The translations under genes were made by a program, and so were the position numbers. A stretch of 48,081 bases of DNA from Pseudomonadota bacterium (lineage in GTDB: Bacteria > Pseudomonadota > Gammaproteobacteria > Pseudomonadales > Pseudohongiellaceae). Of this stretch, positions 38,376-45,519 are shown piece after piece. Position 1 is the stretch's first letter. Each line of letters starts with the position of its first letter. The notes below the pieces were generated by a model. It searched no databases. It had not been told where the DNA came from and saw only the letters and a program-made list of their open reading frames with translations. The stretch covers positions 1-48,081 of the forward strand of contig JAQBSZ010000030.1 in NCBI GenBank assembly GCA_027623555.1. Direction: 5' to 3'.

Positions 38376-38455
38376 TGCTACTTCACCTCCACTGATCAGG
38401 CCACTAGTCTAATGAAAATCCCACGGTAACAATACTGCCTTTAATAACATTCCCC

Positions 38456-38613
38456 GTTAGAGGGGACACCAGCGTTAGAGGGGACACCTACAATTTAACA
38501 ACTTAAAGAGCGGTTAGAGGGGACACCTACGTTAGAGGGGACACCTACAATTTAACAACTTAAATGCAATTTTGGCGGGGCACTGGTTAAGTTGTTAAAT
38601 TGTAGGTGTCCCC
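38456..38613. repeat. cluster of four direct repeats plus one inverted copy
   Basis: GTTAGAGGGGACACC begins at 38456, 38474, 38513 and 38531. The copies at 38474-38506 and 38531-38563 extend to 33 bases ending in CAATTTAACAACTTAA; the other two are truncated. The last 27 bases of the fourth copy (38537-38563) are matched perfectly inverted at 38587-38613, giving a 27-bp stem with a 23-base loop. It lies just past the TacT-like gene stop. It may be an insertion element end or REP-like palindrome, and could terminate transcription. Confidence 0.85.
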
Positions 38614-38622
38614 TTTATCCCT

Positions 38623-39123
38623 TTATCCGCAAAGGTGTGCTCCAATGTTCCGGGTGGGCAGCATCAGCGTCACAGGATCAATTGGCGAAGCCTGAAACCC
38701 ATAACCCAGATAGAACCGTCGGGCATTATCGGAGATGGCATGCATCAGCACGGCTCGGATCCCGACATTTTCAGAGACCACAAGTGCGCGCAACAGGGCA
38801 TCTTTCAAGAGCGCTGCGCCTAGCTTTTGCCCCTGTGTGCTTATGTCAATGGCCAGCCGTCCGAGCACCAGTACGGGGATAGGTTCAGGCATATTGCGAG
38901 AGATCGATTTTGGCGAAGCCAGCCTCTCGACGCTGCCGCTGGCAAGCGCGTAATACCCAACCACTCGTTGACCCTTGCAGATCACGAAAGTTCGACTCGC
39001 GCCATTGCGCTGGTTTTTTAAAGCACGTTTTACCAGCCAATCGTTGAGGGTATCGTTGCCACAATCGAATCCAGAGACATCATGTCTATCTGTCAATAAA
39101 GCCGGGGGTGAAACTAGTCCCAT
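38623..39123 (-). CDS. GNAT toxin, TacT-like
   Basis: This 166-residue N-acetyltransferase is of the TacT/AtaT group, which acetylate the amino acid on charged tRNAs and block translation. It has HDVSGFDCGNDTLNDWLVKR at the start, VVGYYALASGSV, the acetyl-CoA loop DISTQGQKLGAALL and the tyrosine-containing RRFYLGYGF. It overlaps the upstream DUF1778 antitoxin gene by 10 bases in the canonical antitoxin-toxin order. No lesion is seen, unlike several neighbouring toxins. Which tRNA it targets is not predictable. Confidence 0.9.
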   Translation of the reverse strand: MGLVSPPALLTDRHDVSGFDCGNDTLNDWLVKRALKNQRNGASRTFVICKGQRVVGYYALASGSVERLASPKSISRNMPEPIPVLVLGRLAIDISTQGQKLGAALLKDALLRALVVSENVGIRAVLMHAISDNARRFYLGYGFQASPIDPVTLMLPTRNIGAHLCG

Positions 39124-39377
39124 GGAGAGGGATTGGCCAGCAGCGATTTCAGCCTGGCATTATCGGGAACAGGCGCATCCAGTATCTGTTCAAACGCAGC
39201 AAATGCAGCGTCGTTGAGCTGAAAAAAACGCTGGTCTAGAAGCACGTTTTCGGCCTCCCGGCAGGCCACGTCCAGTATAAAGACGGTCCTATCCTTCTTC
39301 AGCACCTCGGCAGCCTTGGTTAACAAGGCGTGTTGACTGGGTTCCACGCGCATATTTATCGGTGCGGTTTTGGCCAT
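39114..39377 (-). CDS. DUF1778 antitoxin, TacA-like
   Basis: This 87-residue protein has an N-terminal ribbon-helix-helix (INMRVEPSQHALLTKAAEVL) for DNA binding. The C-terminal toxin-neutralising segment has the DUF1778 pattern FQLNDAAFAAFEQILDAPVP. It binds the GNAT toxin encoded next and should repress the pair. A perfect 19-bp palindrome about 40 bases upstream is the probable operator. Confidence 0.92.
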   Translation of the reverse strand: MAKTAPINMRVEPSQHALLTKAAEVLKKDRTVFILDVACREAENVLLDQRFFQLNDAAFAAFEQILDAPVPDNARLKSLLANPSPWD

Positions 39378-39417
39378 GACGATCTACCTCATGTGTGATC
39401 AGCGGACGTGCAGTATA

Positions 39418-39436
39418 GTATAGCTATTAGCTATAC
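39418..39436. promoter_or_regulatory. perfect palindrome, candidate TacA operator
   Basis: GTATAGCTA-T-TAGCTATAC is a perfect 9-bp-arm palindrome 41-59 bases upstream of the DUF1778 start codon. The position is right for a ribbon-helix-helix operator over the promoter. Binding is inferred. Confidence 0.65.
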
Positions 39437-39579
39437 ACAATAAAGTCACGGCAAATAGTTATTGGTGCACTGACAGTATTCCGAAATTACAAAGGTCAGG
39501 TGGGTCGGCATCGGCCAGATCAGCCAATGTGCGGGTGAGGAGTCTGAGTGGCTGCATTGAACACCTTGGTCTACAGAAA

Positions 39580-39596
39580 GTTACATACTATGTAAC
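39580..39596. promoter_or_regulatory. orphan operator-like palindrome
   Basis: GTTACATA-C-TATGTAAC is a perfect 8-bp-arm palindrome with no gene start close on either strand; the nearest sequence is the truncated HVO_A0114-like tail at 39676. It may be left from a lost TA module. The stretch from 39437 to 39675 holds nothing else I recognise. Confidence 0.45.
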
Positions 39597-39675
39597 CTAA
39601 TGTAGAGCCTCGTCAAATCAAACGAAGATGTAATGCATGAGGAATCTGATGGAACATACTTGCCTGGTGACAGGT

Positions 39676-39810
39676 TCATGCCGCATCACGCAGCGGTGCG
39701 TGTATCACGACTTCATCGAAAGGCGCGGTGAGGCCGCCTTCCCCGTTCTCGTCCAGCAGGCCCAGTTCAACAAGAGTCTTTGCATCGTTATAAACGTTCT
39801 TGTAGTTGCG
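39676..39810 (-). pseudogene. C-terminal remnant of an HVO_A0114-like winged-helix regulator
   Basis: The minus strand encodes 44 residues to a TGA: RNYKNVYNDAKTLVELGLLD, then GGLTAPFDEVVIHAPLRDAA. This is the usual end of the small winged-helix regulators (HVO_A0114 type) that act as antitoxin-like partners. The N-terminal part is missing. The break at about 39811 coincides with the start of the promoter of the next TA module (TTGACA at 39817), as though that module replaced the rest. A homologous tail of the same length is at 47616-47756. Confidence 0.7.
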
Positions 39811-39816
39811 TCCTGG

Positions 39817-39844
39817 TTGACAAATGTACCATTTTTGGTACATT
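39817..39844 (+). promoter_or_regulatory. promoter with embedded operator for the DUF891/XRE module
   Basis: A consensus -35 TTGACA (39817-39822), 16 bases, then TACATT as a -10 (39839-39844). The perfect palindrome AATGTACCA-tttt-TGGTACATT (39823-39844) fills the spacer and -10, so a bound antitoxin would block RNA polymerase. Transcription would start at about 39851, on top of the toxin ATG at 39850, implying a leaderless or nearly leaderless message. Confidence 0.65.
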
Positions 39845-39849
39845 GCCGC

Positions 39850-40205
39850 ATGAGGTCGATTAAAACCATTACGGTTAACTTTTTAGCCTGGCTACCGGCA
39901 AAGAACCGGTTCGAGATTTCCGCAAAGCTTTAAGCGCTAGTGACAAAAAAATAGTTGGCGAAGATATCAAAACAGTTGAAATGGGTTGGCCTATTGGAAT
40001 GCCTGTGGCGAAAAAGATCGAACCAGATCTTTGGGAAGTTAGAAGCACCATTTCAAGTGACCGAAGAGTAAGAATTTTATTTGCCATTTACAAATCTAAT
40101 ATGGTTTTACTACATGCATTTATAAAGAAGTCTAGCCAAATTCCCAAATTGGATTTGCAGTTGGCAAGTATTAGACGCAATCGAATATTAGGAGGGGGAA
40201 AATGA
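39850..40205 (+). pseudogene. DUF891 (Gp49-like) RelE-fold toxin, frameshifted
   Basis: The first 11 codons (MRSIKTITVNF) and the rest (ATGKEPVRDFRKALSASDKK onward to KKSSQIPKLDLQLASIRRNR) are in different frames. One added base in the T5 run at 39880-39884 would join them into a 118-residue protein of family length (RelE/HigB-type phage-derived toxin, GWPIGMPVAKKIEPDLWEVR). The last 4 bases overlap the antitoxin ATG. The lesion removes only the N-terminal strand from the frame, so the toxin is probably inactive unless slippage restores it. Confidence 0.78.
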
Positions 40206-40480
40206 GTAAGAATATGGGTAGTAGTTTTGATGATTTCCTTGCAGAGGAAGGCTTATTGACCAAAGTCCAGGCTGAAGCAGCGAAGCGTGTTTTGGTGTGG
40301 GAATTAGAGAAATTCATGATAGAAAATTCAGTCTCCAAGTCAAAATTGGCTGAGATGCTTCGTACAAGTCGTTCAAATGTTGATCGAATATTAGATGAGA
40401 GCAATCTTAGTATTACATTAGGCACTATGGCTAATATTGCTCAACTTACAGGCAAGAAAATGCAAGTAAGTTTTGGCTGA
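40202..40480 (+). CDS. XRE-family antitoxin of the DUF891 module
   Basis: This 92-residue protein has the N-terminal SSFDDFLAEEGLLTKVQAEA segment typical of DUF891 partners. A helix-turn-helix (SKSKLAEMLRTSRSNVDRIL) follows. It overlaps the toxin by 4 bases (ATGA), the toxin-first order. The frame is intact although the toxin is broken. It should bind the palindrome over the promoter. Confidence 0.9.
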   Translation: MSKNMGSSFDDFLAEEGLLTKVQAEAAKRVLVWELEKFMIENSVSKSKLAEMLRTSRSNVDRILDESNLSITLGTMANIAQLTGKKMQVSFG

Positions 40481-40532
40481 TAAGCCTAAAAGTATCGATT
40501 GATAACCCAAAATATACCCAATACGCCAGGGT

Positions 40533-40667
40533 AATCATCCCATCGGACTAAACGCCATCCTGATTGCCGGGCACGCGATTGCAGAGCGCGCGGTACTGAT
40601 CACGGATAACGCGGAGGAGTTTGGCCGTTGTGTCAGCCTACGTCACGAAAACTGGATCACCCGCTAA
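40533..40667 (+). pseudogene. C-terminal remnant of a VapC-type PIN toxin
   Basis: The plus strand reads HPIGLNAILIAGHAIAERAV, then LITDNAEEFGRCVSLRHENW, to a TAA. This is the characteristic end of VapC PIN-domain RNases, with the acidic residues of the TDN motif. The N-terminal two thirds, including the first catalytic Asp, are missing, and no VapB gene is adjacent. It is clearly a decayed copy. Confidence 0.75.
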
Positions 40668-40970
40668 TGCCAGTACCACCCGTCGTAATCGGCCAATGCA
40701 TTCCAGTTGCGACGCTTCGCTGCAGAGGGTTGCGGAAGCTCGAGCCCGGCATTGACTCACTACTCGAAACAAATGCCGACACGGCACTGCCAGATGTCTC
40801 CCGCGAGACAGTGTCACTTTTATGCAAAATTGAAGTTGAACTTCCATATTACGTAGTCCGAACAGGCTACCGAACGCAAGTTGGGGATCCTAGGTAAAAT
40901 TCGTAATAACTCCTTGTAAATCTCGTATTAAGACACTATATTTCCCGTATTAATGATCGGGAAATCGCCC
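40668..40970. other. spacer with inverted repeat before the second DUF4143 gene
   Basis: About 300 bases without a supportable gene. At the end, ATTTCCCG (40940-40947) is repeated inverted as CGGGAAAT (40958-40965). The second arm contains the likely ribosome binding site GGGAAA of the ATPase ATG at 40971, so the stem could hide it. Confidence 0.5.
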
Positions 40971-42221
40971 ATGTACCCACGAAAGATACAACCGCTCGCA
41001 GAAGATTTATTGAAGGAATTCAGAGTCTTGTATGTGACTGGCCCCAGGCAGGCAGGCAAAACGACGCTTGCGCGGGCAATAGCGAAAAACCTGCAGATGG
41101 ATTACCTCAGCCTGGATGACCAGCCAACCCTGGCTTCTGTCACCAGTGATCCCCACGGCTTTGTGCGTTCGCTCGGTCAACGCAAGCTGGTCATTGACGA
41201 ATTCCAGTATGCGCCTGCCCTGATCCCTGCCATCAAGGAAGCCTCGGACAGACTGCCACCTCACGAACACGGCAAGTTCCTCCTGACGGGCTCCACCGAT
41301 ATCTTCCGCTCAGCCAAGGTGCAGGAATCCCTGCCGGGGCACATGGCACGTCTTGAACTTATGCCCTTGTCGCTGAGCGAACTGCATGAGCAATCGCTAA
41401 ACATTGTTGACTACCTGCTGCGGGGAGATTTCCAGTCGCGCACGGTGCCATTCGTCAGTCGAAAGCAGATTGCCAGGTTACTGCTTCAAGGAGGCTATCC
41501 GGAGCTGCAGGGCAAGAGCCCACGGAGTCAGCAGATCTGGTTCAAATCCTATATAGAAGGTCGTTTGTTCAAGGACTTTGAATCCCTGTACGCTGCGCGC
41601 GGCGATTACCACTCACGCTTGCAGGCCCTGGTAACAGCGCTGGCCGGGCTTAGCGGCAATCTGCTCAAGTACGCCAATCTTGCCAACGATCTGCAGCTCA
41701 ATGACAAAGTTACCAAGAGCTATATCGAGATTCTGGAGTTGATGTTCATCGTGCAGCGCGTACCGGCTTATGTGAAAAATCGTGCCAGACGCCTCGTCAT
41801 GCAAATGCCAAAAATTCATTACATTGACACCGGCCTGGCGAGCCACCTGCTCGGGTTGCGCAACGAAGCGCAAGTACTGGACAGCCAGTTTTATGGCAGC
41901 CTGGTGGAAAGCCTGATCTATATGGAGTTGTACAAACAGAAGAGTTGGGCCACGGAAGACACTACCCTGCTGCATTTTCGCGACAACCGGCAGCGCGAGG
42001 TCGACATTGTGATGGAAGCAAGCGACGGTGGCATCATCGGCATTGAGGTGAAGGCGTCCGCGAGTATCAACGCCGCAGACTTCAAAGGCCTTATCGCACT
42101 GGCTGACTTTGCTGGCAATCAATTTCGTAGCGGAGTTGTGTTCTACAGCGGCGACAGAGTGCTGCCTTTCAAGGTTGGCGAGCAGCACTTCCATGCCCTG
42201 CCCATTGGCTTGCTCAACTGA
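40971..42221 (+). CDS. DUF4143-family AAA ATPase (second copy)
   Basis: Same architecture as the minus-strand ATPase at 32210-33382: Walker A GPRQAGKT (residues 24-31 from this start), Walker B KLVIDEFQ, LLTGSTDIF, then the DUF4143 part with IHYIDTGLASHLLG and REVDIVMEASDGGIIGIEVK. Sequence identity with the first copy is low, so they are not recent duplicates. I start at the ATG at 40971 (MYPRKIQPLAEDLL), preceded by GGGAAA; an ATG at 40953 adds six residues. Function is unknown. Confidence 0.88.
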   Translation: MYPRKIQPLAEDLLKEFRVLYVTGPRQAGKTTLARAIAKNLQMDYLSLDDQPTLASVTSDPHGFVRSLGQRKLVIDEFQYAPALIPAIKEASDRLPPHEHGKFLLTGSTDIFRSAKVQESLPGHMARLELMPLSLSELHEQSLNIVDYLLRGDFQSRTVPFVSRKQIARLLLQGGYPELQGKSPRSQQIWFKSYIEGRLFKDFESLYAARGDYHSRLQALVTALAGLSGNLLKYANLANDLQLNDKVTKSYIEILELMFIVQRVPAYVKNRARRLVMQMPKIHYIDTGLASHLLGLRNEAQVLDSQFYGSLVESLIYMELYKQKSWATEDTTLLHFRDNRQREVDIVMEASDGGIIGIEVKASASINAADFKGLIALADFAGNQFRSGVVFYSGDRVLPFKVGEQHFHALPIGLLN

Positions 42222-42274
42222 CCCGAATTCGTGCGACACCAACGCCTCGATTATGAAAGGTGGCTCTCCGAATA

Positions 42275-42706
42275 TCAGGCTGCCGCCTGATCCTCAACAA
42301 CAAGCCTACGCCCGAGGACCAACAATGCCGCAACTACTCCATCCAGCCGAGACAAATGGTCCGGGTTGACGAGGCGTCGCACCGCACTTTCCGATACACC
42401 CAACTTATCGGCAAGCCGCACATTCGATATGCCCTGCTCCTGCATCGCCGAGCGCAGAGCCAGCTTTGCGGCAACCAGCGCGTTGACAGGCACAAGATAT
42501 TCGCCAGCACCAGGTTTTGAAGGCACTGGCAAGGCACGATTAGCCAATGAATATCCTGCCAATGCTGCCCCCAAAGCATCGCCCATCTCATAAAGTGCCG
42601 ACTTCTCGGATTCCCCTTCAGTTAACGCCTCAGGCACATCGCGGCAGCTGGCGACAAATTGTCCATCGGCATCTCGAGACAGTTCGACTGGGTAGATATA
42701 ACGCAT
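42275..42706 (-). CDS. hicB: HicB-family antitoxin with helix-turn-helix
   Basis: The N-terminal HicB fold reads YIYPVELSRDADGQFVASCR and is followed by DVPEALTEGESEKSALYEMG. The C-terminal helix-turn-helix is NVRLADKLGVSESAVRRLVN, ending in a hydrophobic segment. I start at the ATG at 42706, which has AGAGG six bases upstream; an earlier ATG at 42727 overlaps hicA. The protein is intact (143 residues). It follows the frameshifted hicA in the usual toxin-antitoxin order. Just past its stop, 42243-42270 resembles a scrap of a DUF4160 gene. Confidence 0.9.
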   Translation of the reverse strand: MRYIYPVELSRDADGQFVASCRDVPEALTEGESEKSALYEMGDALGAALAGYSLANRALPVPSKPGAGEYLVPVNALVAAKLALRSAMQEQGISNVRLADKLGVSESAVRRLVNPDHLSRLDGVVAALLVLGRRLVVEDQAAA

Positions 42707-42716
42707 TCCTAACCTC

Positions 42717-42955
42717 TTACAATTCATCCAGGCTGATGCCGAGTTGTTGGCACATTGCCTTGAGAAGACCTTGCCCGATCTCTTTTTTTTGGTCCTTCAC
42801 CGTAGTAAATCGCTCACCGTAGTAAAGGCGGCCGTGGCTTCCTTTACCATGCGCTGTGTATCTGACGTGGATACGATTTCCCCGGCGAGTTTTCTGACTT
42901 TTCTTTCAAATTCATGACCATCATCAGGGCATCCGTTCCCAACGAAATCGTACAT
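42717..42955 (-). pseudogene. hicA: HicA toxin, frameshifted
   Basis: From the ATG at 42955 the frame reads to HEFERKVRKLAG. The rest of HicA (RIHVRYTAHGKGSHGRLYYG, then KKEIGQGLLKAMCQQLGISL) is in another frame, ending at 42717. One added base near 42875-42884 would restore a 79-residue protein of the double-stranded-RNA-binding-like HicA fold, with the catalytic histidine in GKGSHG. HicA is an mRNA interferase; as written it cannot be made. hicB starts 10 bases later. Confidence 0.75.
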
Positions 42956-42964
42956 ATGTGTACG
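42949..42964. promoter_or_regulatory. candidate HicB operator
   Basis: CGTACA-tatg-TGTACG, a 6-bp-arm perfect inverted repeat, overlaps the hicA start codon at 42955. HicB proteins with a helix-turn-helix usually repress at such sites. The position right at the ATG would imply a very short leader. Confidence 0.4.
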
Positions 42965-43038
42965 GATTGGATATTACATTATTAACTGCTCAGGTGGAAG
43001 CATAGGCAAGCCTGTGGGTTCTGGCCTGCTACTGGCCC

Positions 43039-43396
43039 TTATTCAGGCCAATCGCTGCGAAGGGACAGCAACGCCACCCCTACCCCGACCAGCACACCAA
43101 CACCATCAGCCAGCAGATCTCCCAGGGTGGCACTGCGCCCTGGTACGTAGCGTTGTATCAACTAGGTTACGCCGCCATACAGAATGAGCATCACGCAGAC
43201 CAATCACCAGCGTTCCGCATACGTAGTCCAGCCGCGCACGAACAAGGCGGCGCAGAGCGAAAACATCGAAACGTGGAGTAATTTGTCGAAAGGGAAATCA
43301 GATGACGATAACGCGCTGGCCATGGCCACCAGGATTGGAAGGCTTCGACCCAGTGGCCTGGTACGGAGAGTATCAGGAGGGCCCATGTAAACTCTA
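43039..43396 (-). pseudogene. VanZ-like membrane protein remnant, copy 1
   Basis: The minus strand encodes pieces of a VanZ-family protein: LLILSVPGHWVEAFQSWWPW, then after a frameshift FPFDKLLHVSMFSLCAALFV, then a TGA (43204-43206) in place of Trp and a TAG (43162-43164) in place of the usual Glu. After that, LIQRYVPGRSATLGDLLADG runs to TAA at 43039. It is therefore dead. It lies immediately upstream of, and divergent from, the BrnT/CopG module, and has a paralogue in the same orientation at 44115-44507. Confidence 0.75.
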
Positions 43397-43408
43397 CTCA
43401 TAATGAGT
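43396..43408. promoter_or_regulatory. candidate operator of the BrnT/CopG module
   Basis: ACTCAT-A-ATGAGT, a 6-bp-arm palindrome, lies 67-79 bases upstream of the BrnT ATG. It is short and could be chance, but each neighbouring TA module has a palindrome at this place. Confidence 0.3.
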
Positions 43409-43474
43409 CCAGAGCCCACATTGCATAAAATCCATAAGAGCACAATCGGCACACGTTGTGATACTATCGCCCGC

Positions 43475-43753
43475 ATGAAACCTTTTACCTGGAATTCAGA
43501 CAAGAACGCTCTCTTAAAGCAAGAGAGAGATATTTCATTTGAAGATGTCGTGTTCCACATTATGGCTGGAGATATTCTCAACACGGTTGATCACCCAAAC
43601 CAGGACAAATACCCGGGACAAAAGATCCATGCCGTGGAGATAGAAGGCTACGTTTACCTAATTCCATTTGTTGAATCAGAGGAAGAGGTTTTTTTGAAAA
43701 CAATCATTCCGAGCCGTAAGGCTACGAAGTCGTTTCGAGGTGGCAAGAAATGA
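43475..43753 (+). CDS. brnT: BrnT-family RNase toxin
   Basis: This RelE-fold ribonuclease toxin starts MKPFTWNSDKNALLKQERDI, the BrnT signature, with ISFEDVVFHI. The C-terminal half VYLIPFVESEEEVFLKTIIP ends in SRKATKSFRGGKK. I start at the ATG at 43475 (92 residues); upstream in-frame codons are not conserved. The last 4 bases overlap the antitoxin ATG. The gene is intact. It lies between two VanZ remnants. Confidence 0.85.
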   Translation: MKPFTWNSDKNALLKQERDISFEDVVFHIMAGDILNTVDHPNQDKYPGQKIHAVEIEGYVYLIPFVESEEEVFLKTIIPSRKATKSFRGGKK

Positions 43754-44025
43754 GTAAATTAAATCAGGAAGAGCGAGATATTCTGAATGCCTTCGAGGCT
43801 GGAGAACTTAAACGATCTAAAGGCGCTGACAAGATCAAGAAAGAGCATCAAAAGTATGCAGAAGCGATGTTCAAGAAAGATGCTCGAATCAATATTCGTC
43901 TTTCTTCTAACGATCTCAGGAGGCTTCAGAAAAAGGCCCTCGCAGAAGGCATCCCCTATCAAACACTGGTTGCCAGCATCCTGCACAAATATGTTGAGGG
44001 ACGCCTGCAAGAGAGTAACAGCTAG
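43750..44025 (+). CDS. CopG/BrnA-type antitoxin
   Basis: This 91-residue protein has a polar N-terminal helix region (LNQEERDILNAFEAGELKRS). A ribbon-helix-helix-like segment follows (INIRLSSNDLRRLQKKALAE, then GIPYQTLVASILHKYVEGRL), as in CopG-family antitoxins. It overlaps brnT by 4 bases in toxin-first order. It should neutralise BrnT and repress the operon. Confidence 0.85.
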   Translation: MSKLNQEERDILNAFEAGELKRSKGADKIKKEHQKYAEAMFKKDARINIRLSSNDLRRLQKKALAEGIPYQTLVASILHKYVEGRLQESNS

Positions 44026-44114
44026 TCGGCTACCATTACTACAAGAAGTGCTGGCATGCTGCTACAGGTCACCTGTTCACGCCACACAGTACAACAGCAT
44101 CCTGCGGCAGGGCC

Positions 44115-44507
44115 TTACTCAGCCCTCAACCGCCTGCGCAAATACAGCAACGCCACCCCTACCCCGACCAGCACACCCACACCATCAGCCAGCAGATCTC
44201 CCAAGGTGGCACTGCGCCCTGGTACGTAGCGTTGTATCAACTAGGTTACGCCGCCATACAGAATGAGCATCACGCAAACCAGCCACCAGCGTTCCGCAAA
44301 CGTAGACCAGCCGCGCACGAACAATACGGCGCAGAGGGAAAACAGCGAGGCATGGAGTAATTTGTCGACTGGGAAACTGGATGGCATAAACCCGGATGCA
44401 GGCCATGGCCACCAGGATTGAATGCGGGATTGGAGGGCTTCGATCCAGGGGCCTGGGATGGAGAATATGAGGAGGATGGCGACACAGTCTTGACTCGCGG
44501 ATTCAGG
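44115..44507 (-). pseudogene. VanZ-like membrane protein remnant, copy 2
   Basis: This copy is longer and in one frame apart from one stop: LLIFSIPGPWIEALQSRIQS, FPVDKLLHASLFSLCAVLFV, then WWLVCVMLILYGGVT followed by TAG (44241-44243). LIQRYVPGRSATLGDLLADG then runs to TAA at 44115. No start codon follows the upstream stop at 44508-44510, so the 5' end is lost. The TAG is at the same codon as in copy 1, so the nonsense change predates the duplication or is tolerated. VanZ function is unclear. Confidence 0.75.
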
Positions 44508-44649
44508 TTACTTTAGCGCCTCAATTCGGAAAGGTGGCTCTCCGGAGGCAGCTCACTGCCAATTGGCCATCAGCTCATCTCTGTGCAGCTCTATCCATGC
44601 CTGTAATAGTTTCATTTTGGGATCAGGGATTGCTCCGGTAATCCCCCTT
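44508..44649 (-). pseudogene. C-terminal remnant of a DUF4160 protein
   Basis: The minus strand reads RGITGAIPDPKMKLLQAWIE, LHRDELMANWQ, a TGA at 44553-44555, then AASGEPPFRIEALK and TAA. The pattern of an acidic AWxELHxDELxxNW helix followed by GEPPFRIEAL is that of the DUF4160 TA-associated family. The N-terminal half is missing and the stop interrupts what remains. A 28-base piece of similar sequence is at 42243-42270. Confidence 0.6.
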
Positions 44650-45519
44650 AGCGCTCCGCCTGCTCAAGTGCAGACGTCTTGAACCGTACTCTTCGTGCAA
44701 GATCCATAAAATACTTTTGTGACCAAATATCCAATTGCTCGGGAGTACGAATGTAACGCCTGACATCATCGCGCGCGGAGTTAACATCCAGTCCCGCGAT
44801 ACGGACGCTCAACAATTCAAGAAACTGCCCTGGCTTCAAATTATCTCCTTTCAAGTCTCCGCTCTGCCGTGCCCGCTCGCAGAAGTGACTGAGATTCAAG
44901 GCCGTATTCTGGCGTACATACCATTCAAAATCGAACCAGTCTCGCCCCTTTACACGTGTCTTCACACGTGTCTTCCAGTTTCGAAACAACAGGGCATGCA
45001 TTTTTCCGGCGAACAGGTCTGGCAAGGAAAAGCATTTTGTATAAAAGGAGTAGGGTTGCAACAGCAATTTTTCTTCTGTGGAAAACAGCATTGGCGGGTT
45101 CGTATCCACCTCAAATTTGATCTTTAACGTTTTTCTGCCTTGCACCTGCAAATCATAAACACTTGAATTATTCTTCAGAAAGGCGGATACGATGGCGGTT
45201 GATACTACTTTCTCACGCTGCTGAATATCGACCTCAAAACCAAGTGAAGAAAATTCATCGGTTAGTGTCTTGAAGTACGGAACCAACACGAATCCGGGAT
45301 CAGGTTGCAGCAGAGAGAAATCCAGATCTTCAGAGAATCGTGGCAATCCATGAAATATCCGCAGGCAGGTTCCGTCATAGAGCGCAGCCTTCTGAAAAAA
45401 CCTCCTCGATTCAACCCTGCCAATGCAATTTCCTGCATGACTTCGCGCAGCGCATTGGTCGCTTCTGCATCGGATGTGGCACCGTAATGTTGCAACATTT
45501 GCTCGACCACCGCCATCAT
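44648..45519 (-). pseudogene. AbiEii nucleotidyltransferase toxin, frameshifted
   Basis: From the ATG at 45519, overlapping the abiEi stop, the frame runs to ALAGLNRGGFF. The remainder (KAALYDGTCLRIFHGLPRFS, EDLDFSLL, later LKIKFEVDTNPP) is in another frame and ends at 44648. One added base in the A6/T6 run at 45395-45400 gives a 290-residue type IV toxin with nucleotidyltransferase motif I (GT..LR, RFSEDLDF). The break lies just before that motif, so the product is likely inactive. AbiEii transfers nucleotides to tRNA and was found in phage abortive infection. Confidence 0.78.

Noticed and set aside
38456..38613. Repeats taken as a possible CRISPR array
   Set aside because: Spacing is irregular (18, 39 and 18 bases), two copies are truncated, one is inverted, spacers are nearly absent and no cas gene is near.
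39637..39933. Plus-strand frame overlapping the DUF891 toxin start
   Set aside because: It is the shadow of the minus-strand HVO_A0114-like tail joined to the first codons of the toxin. The similar frame at 47586-47855 has the same cause.
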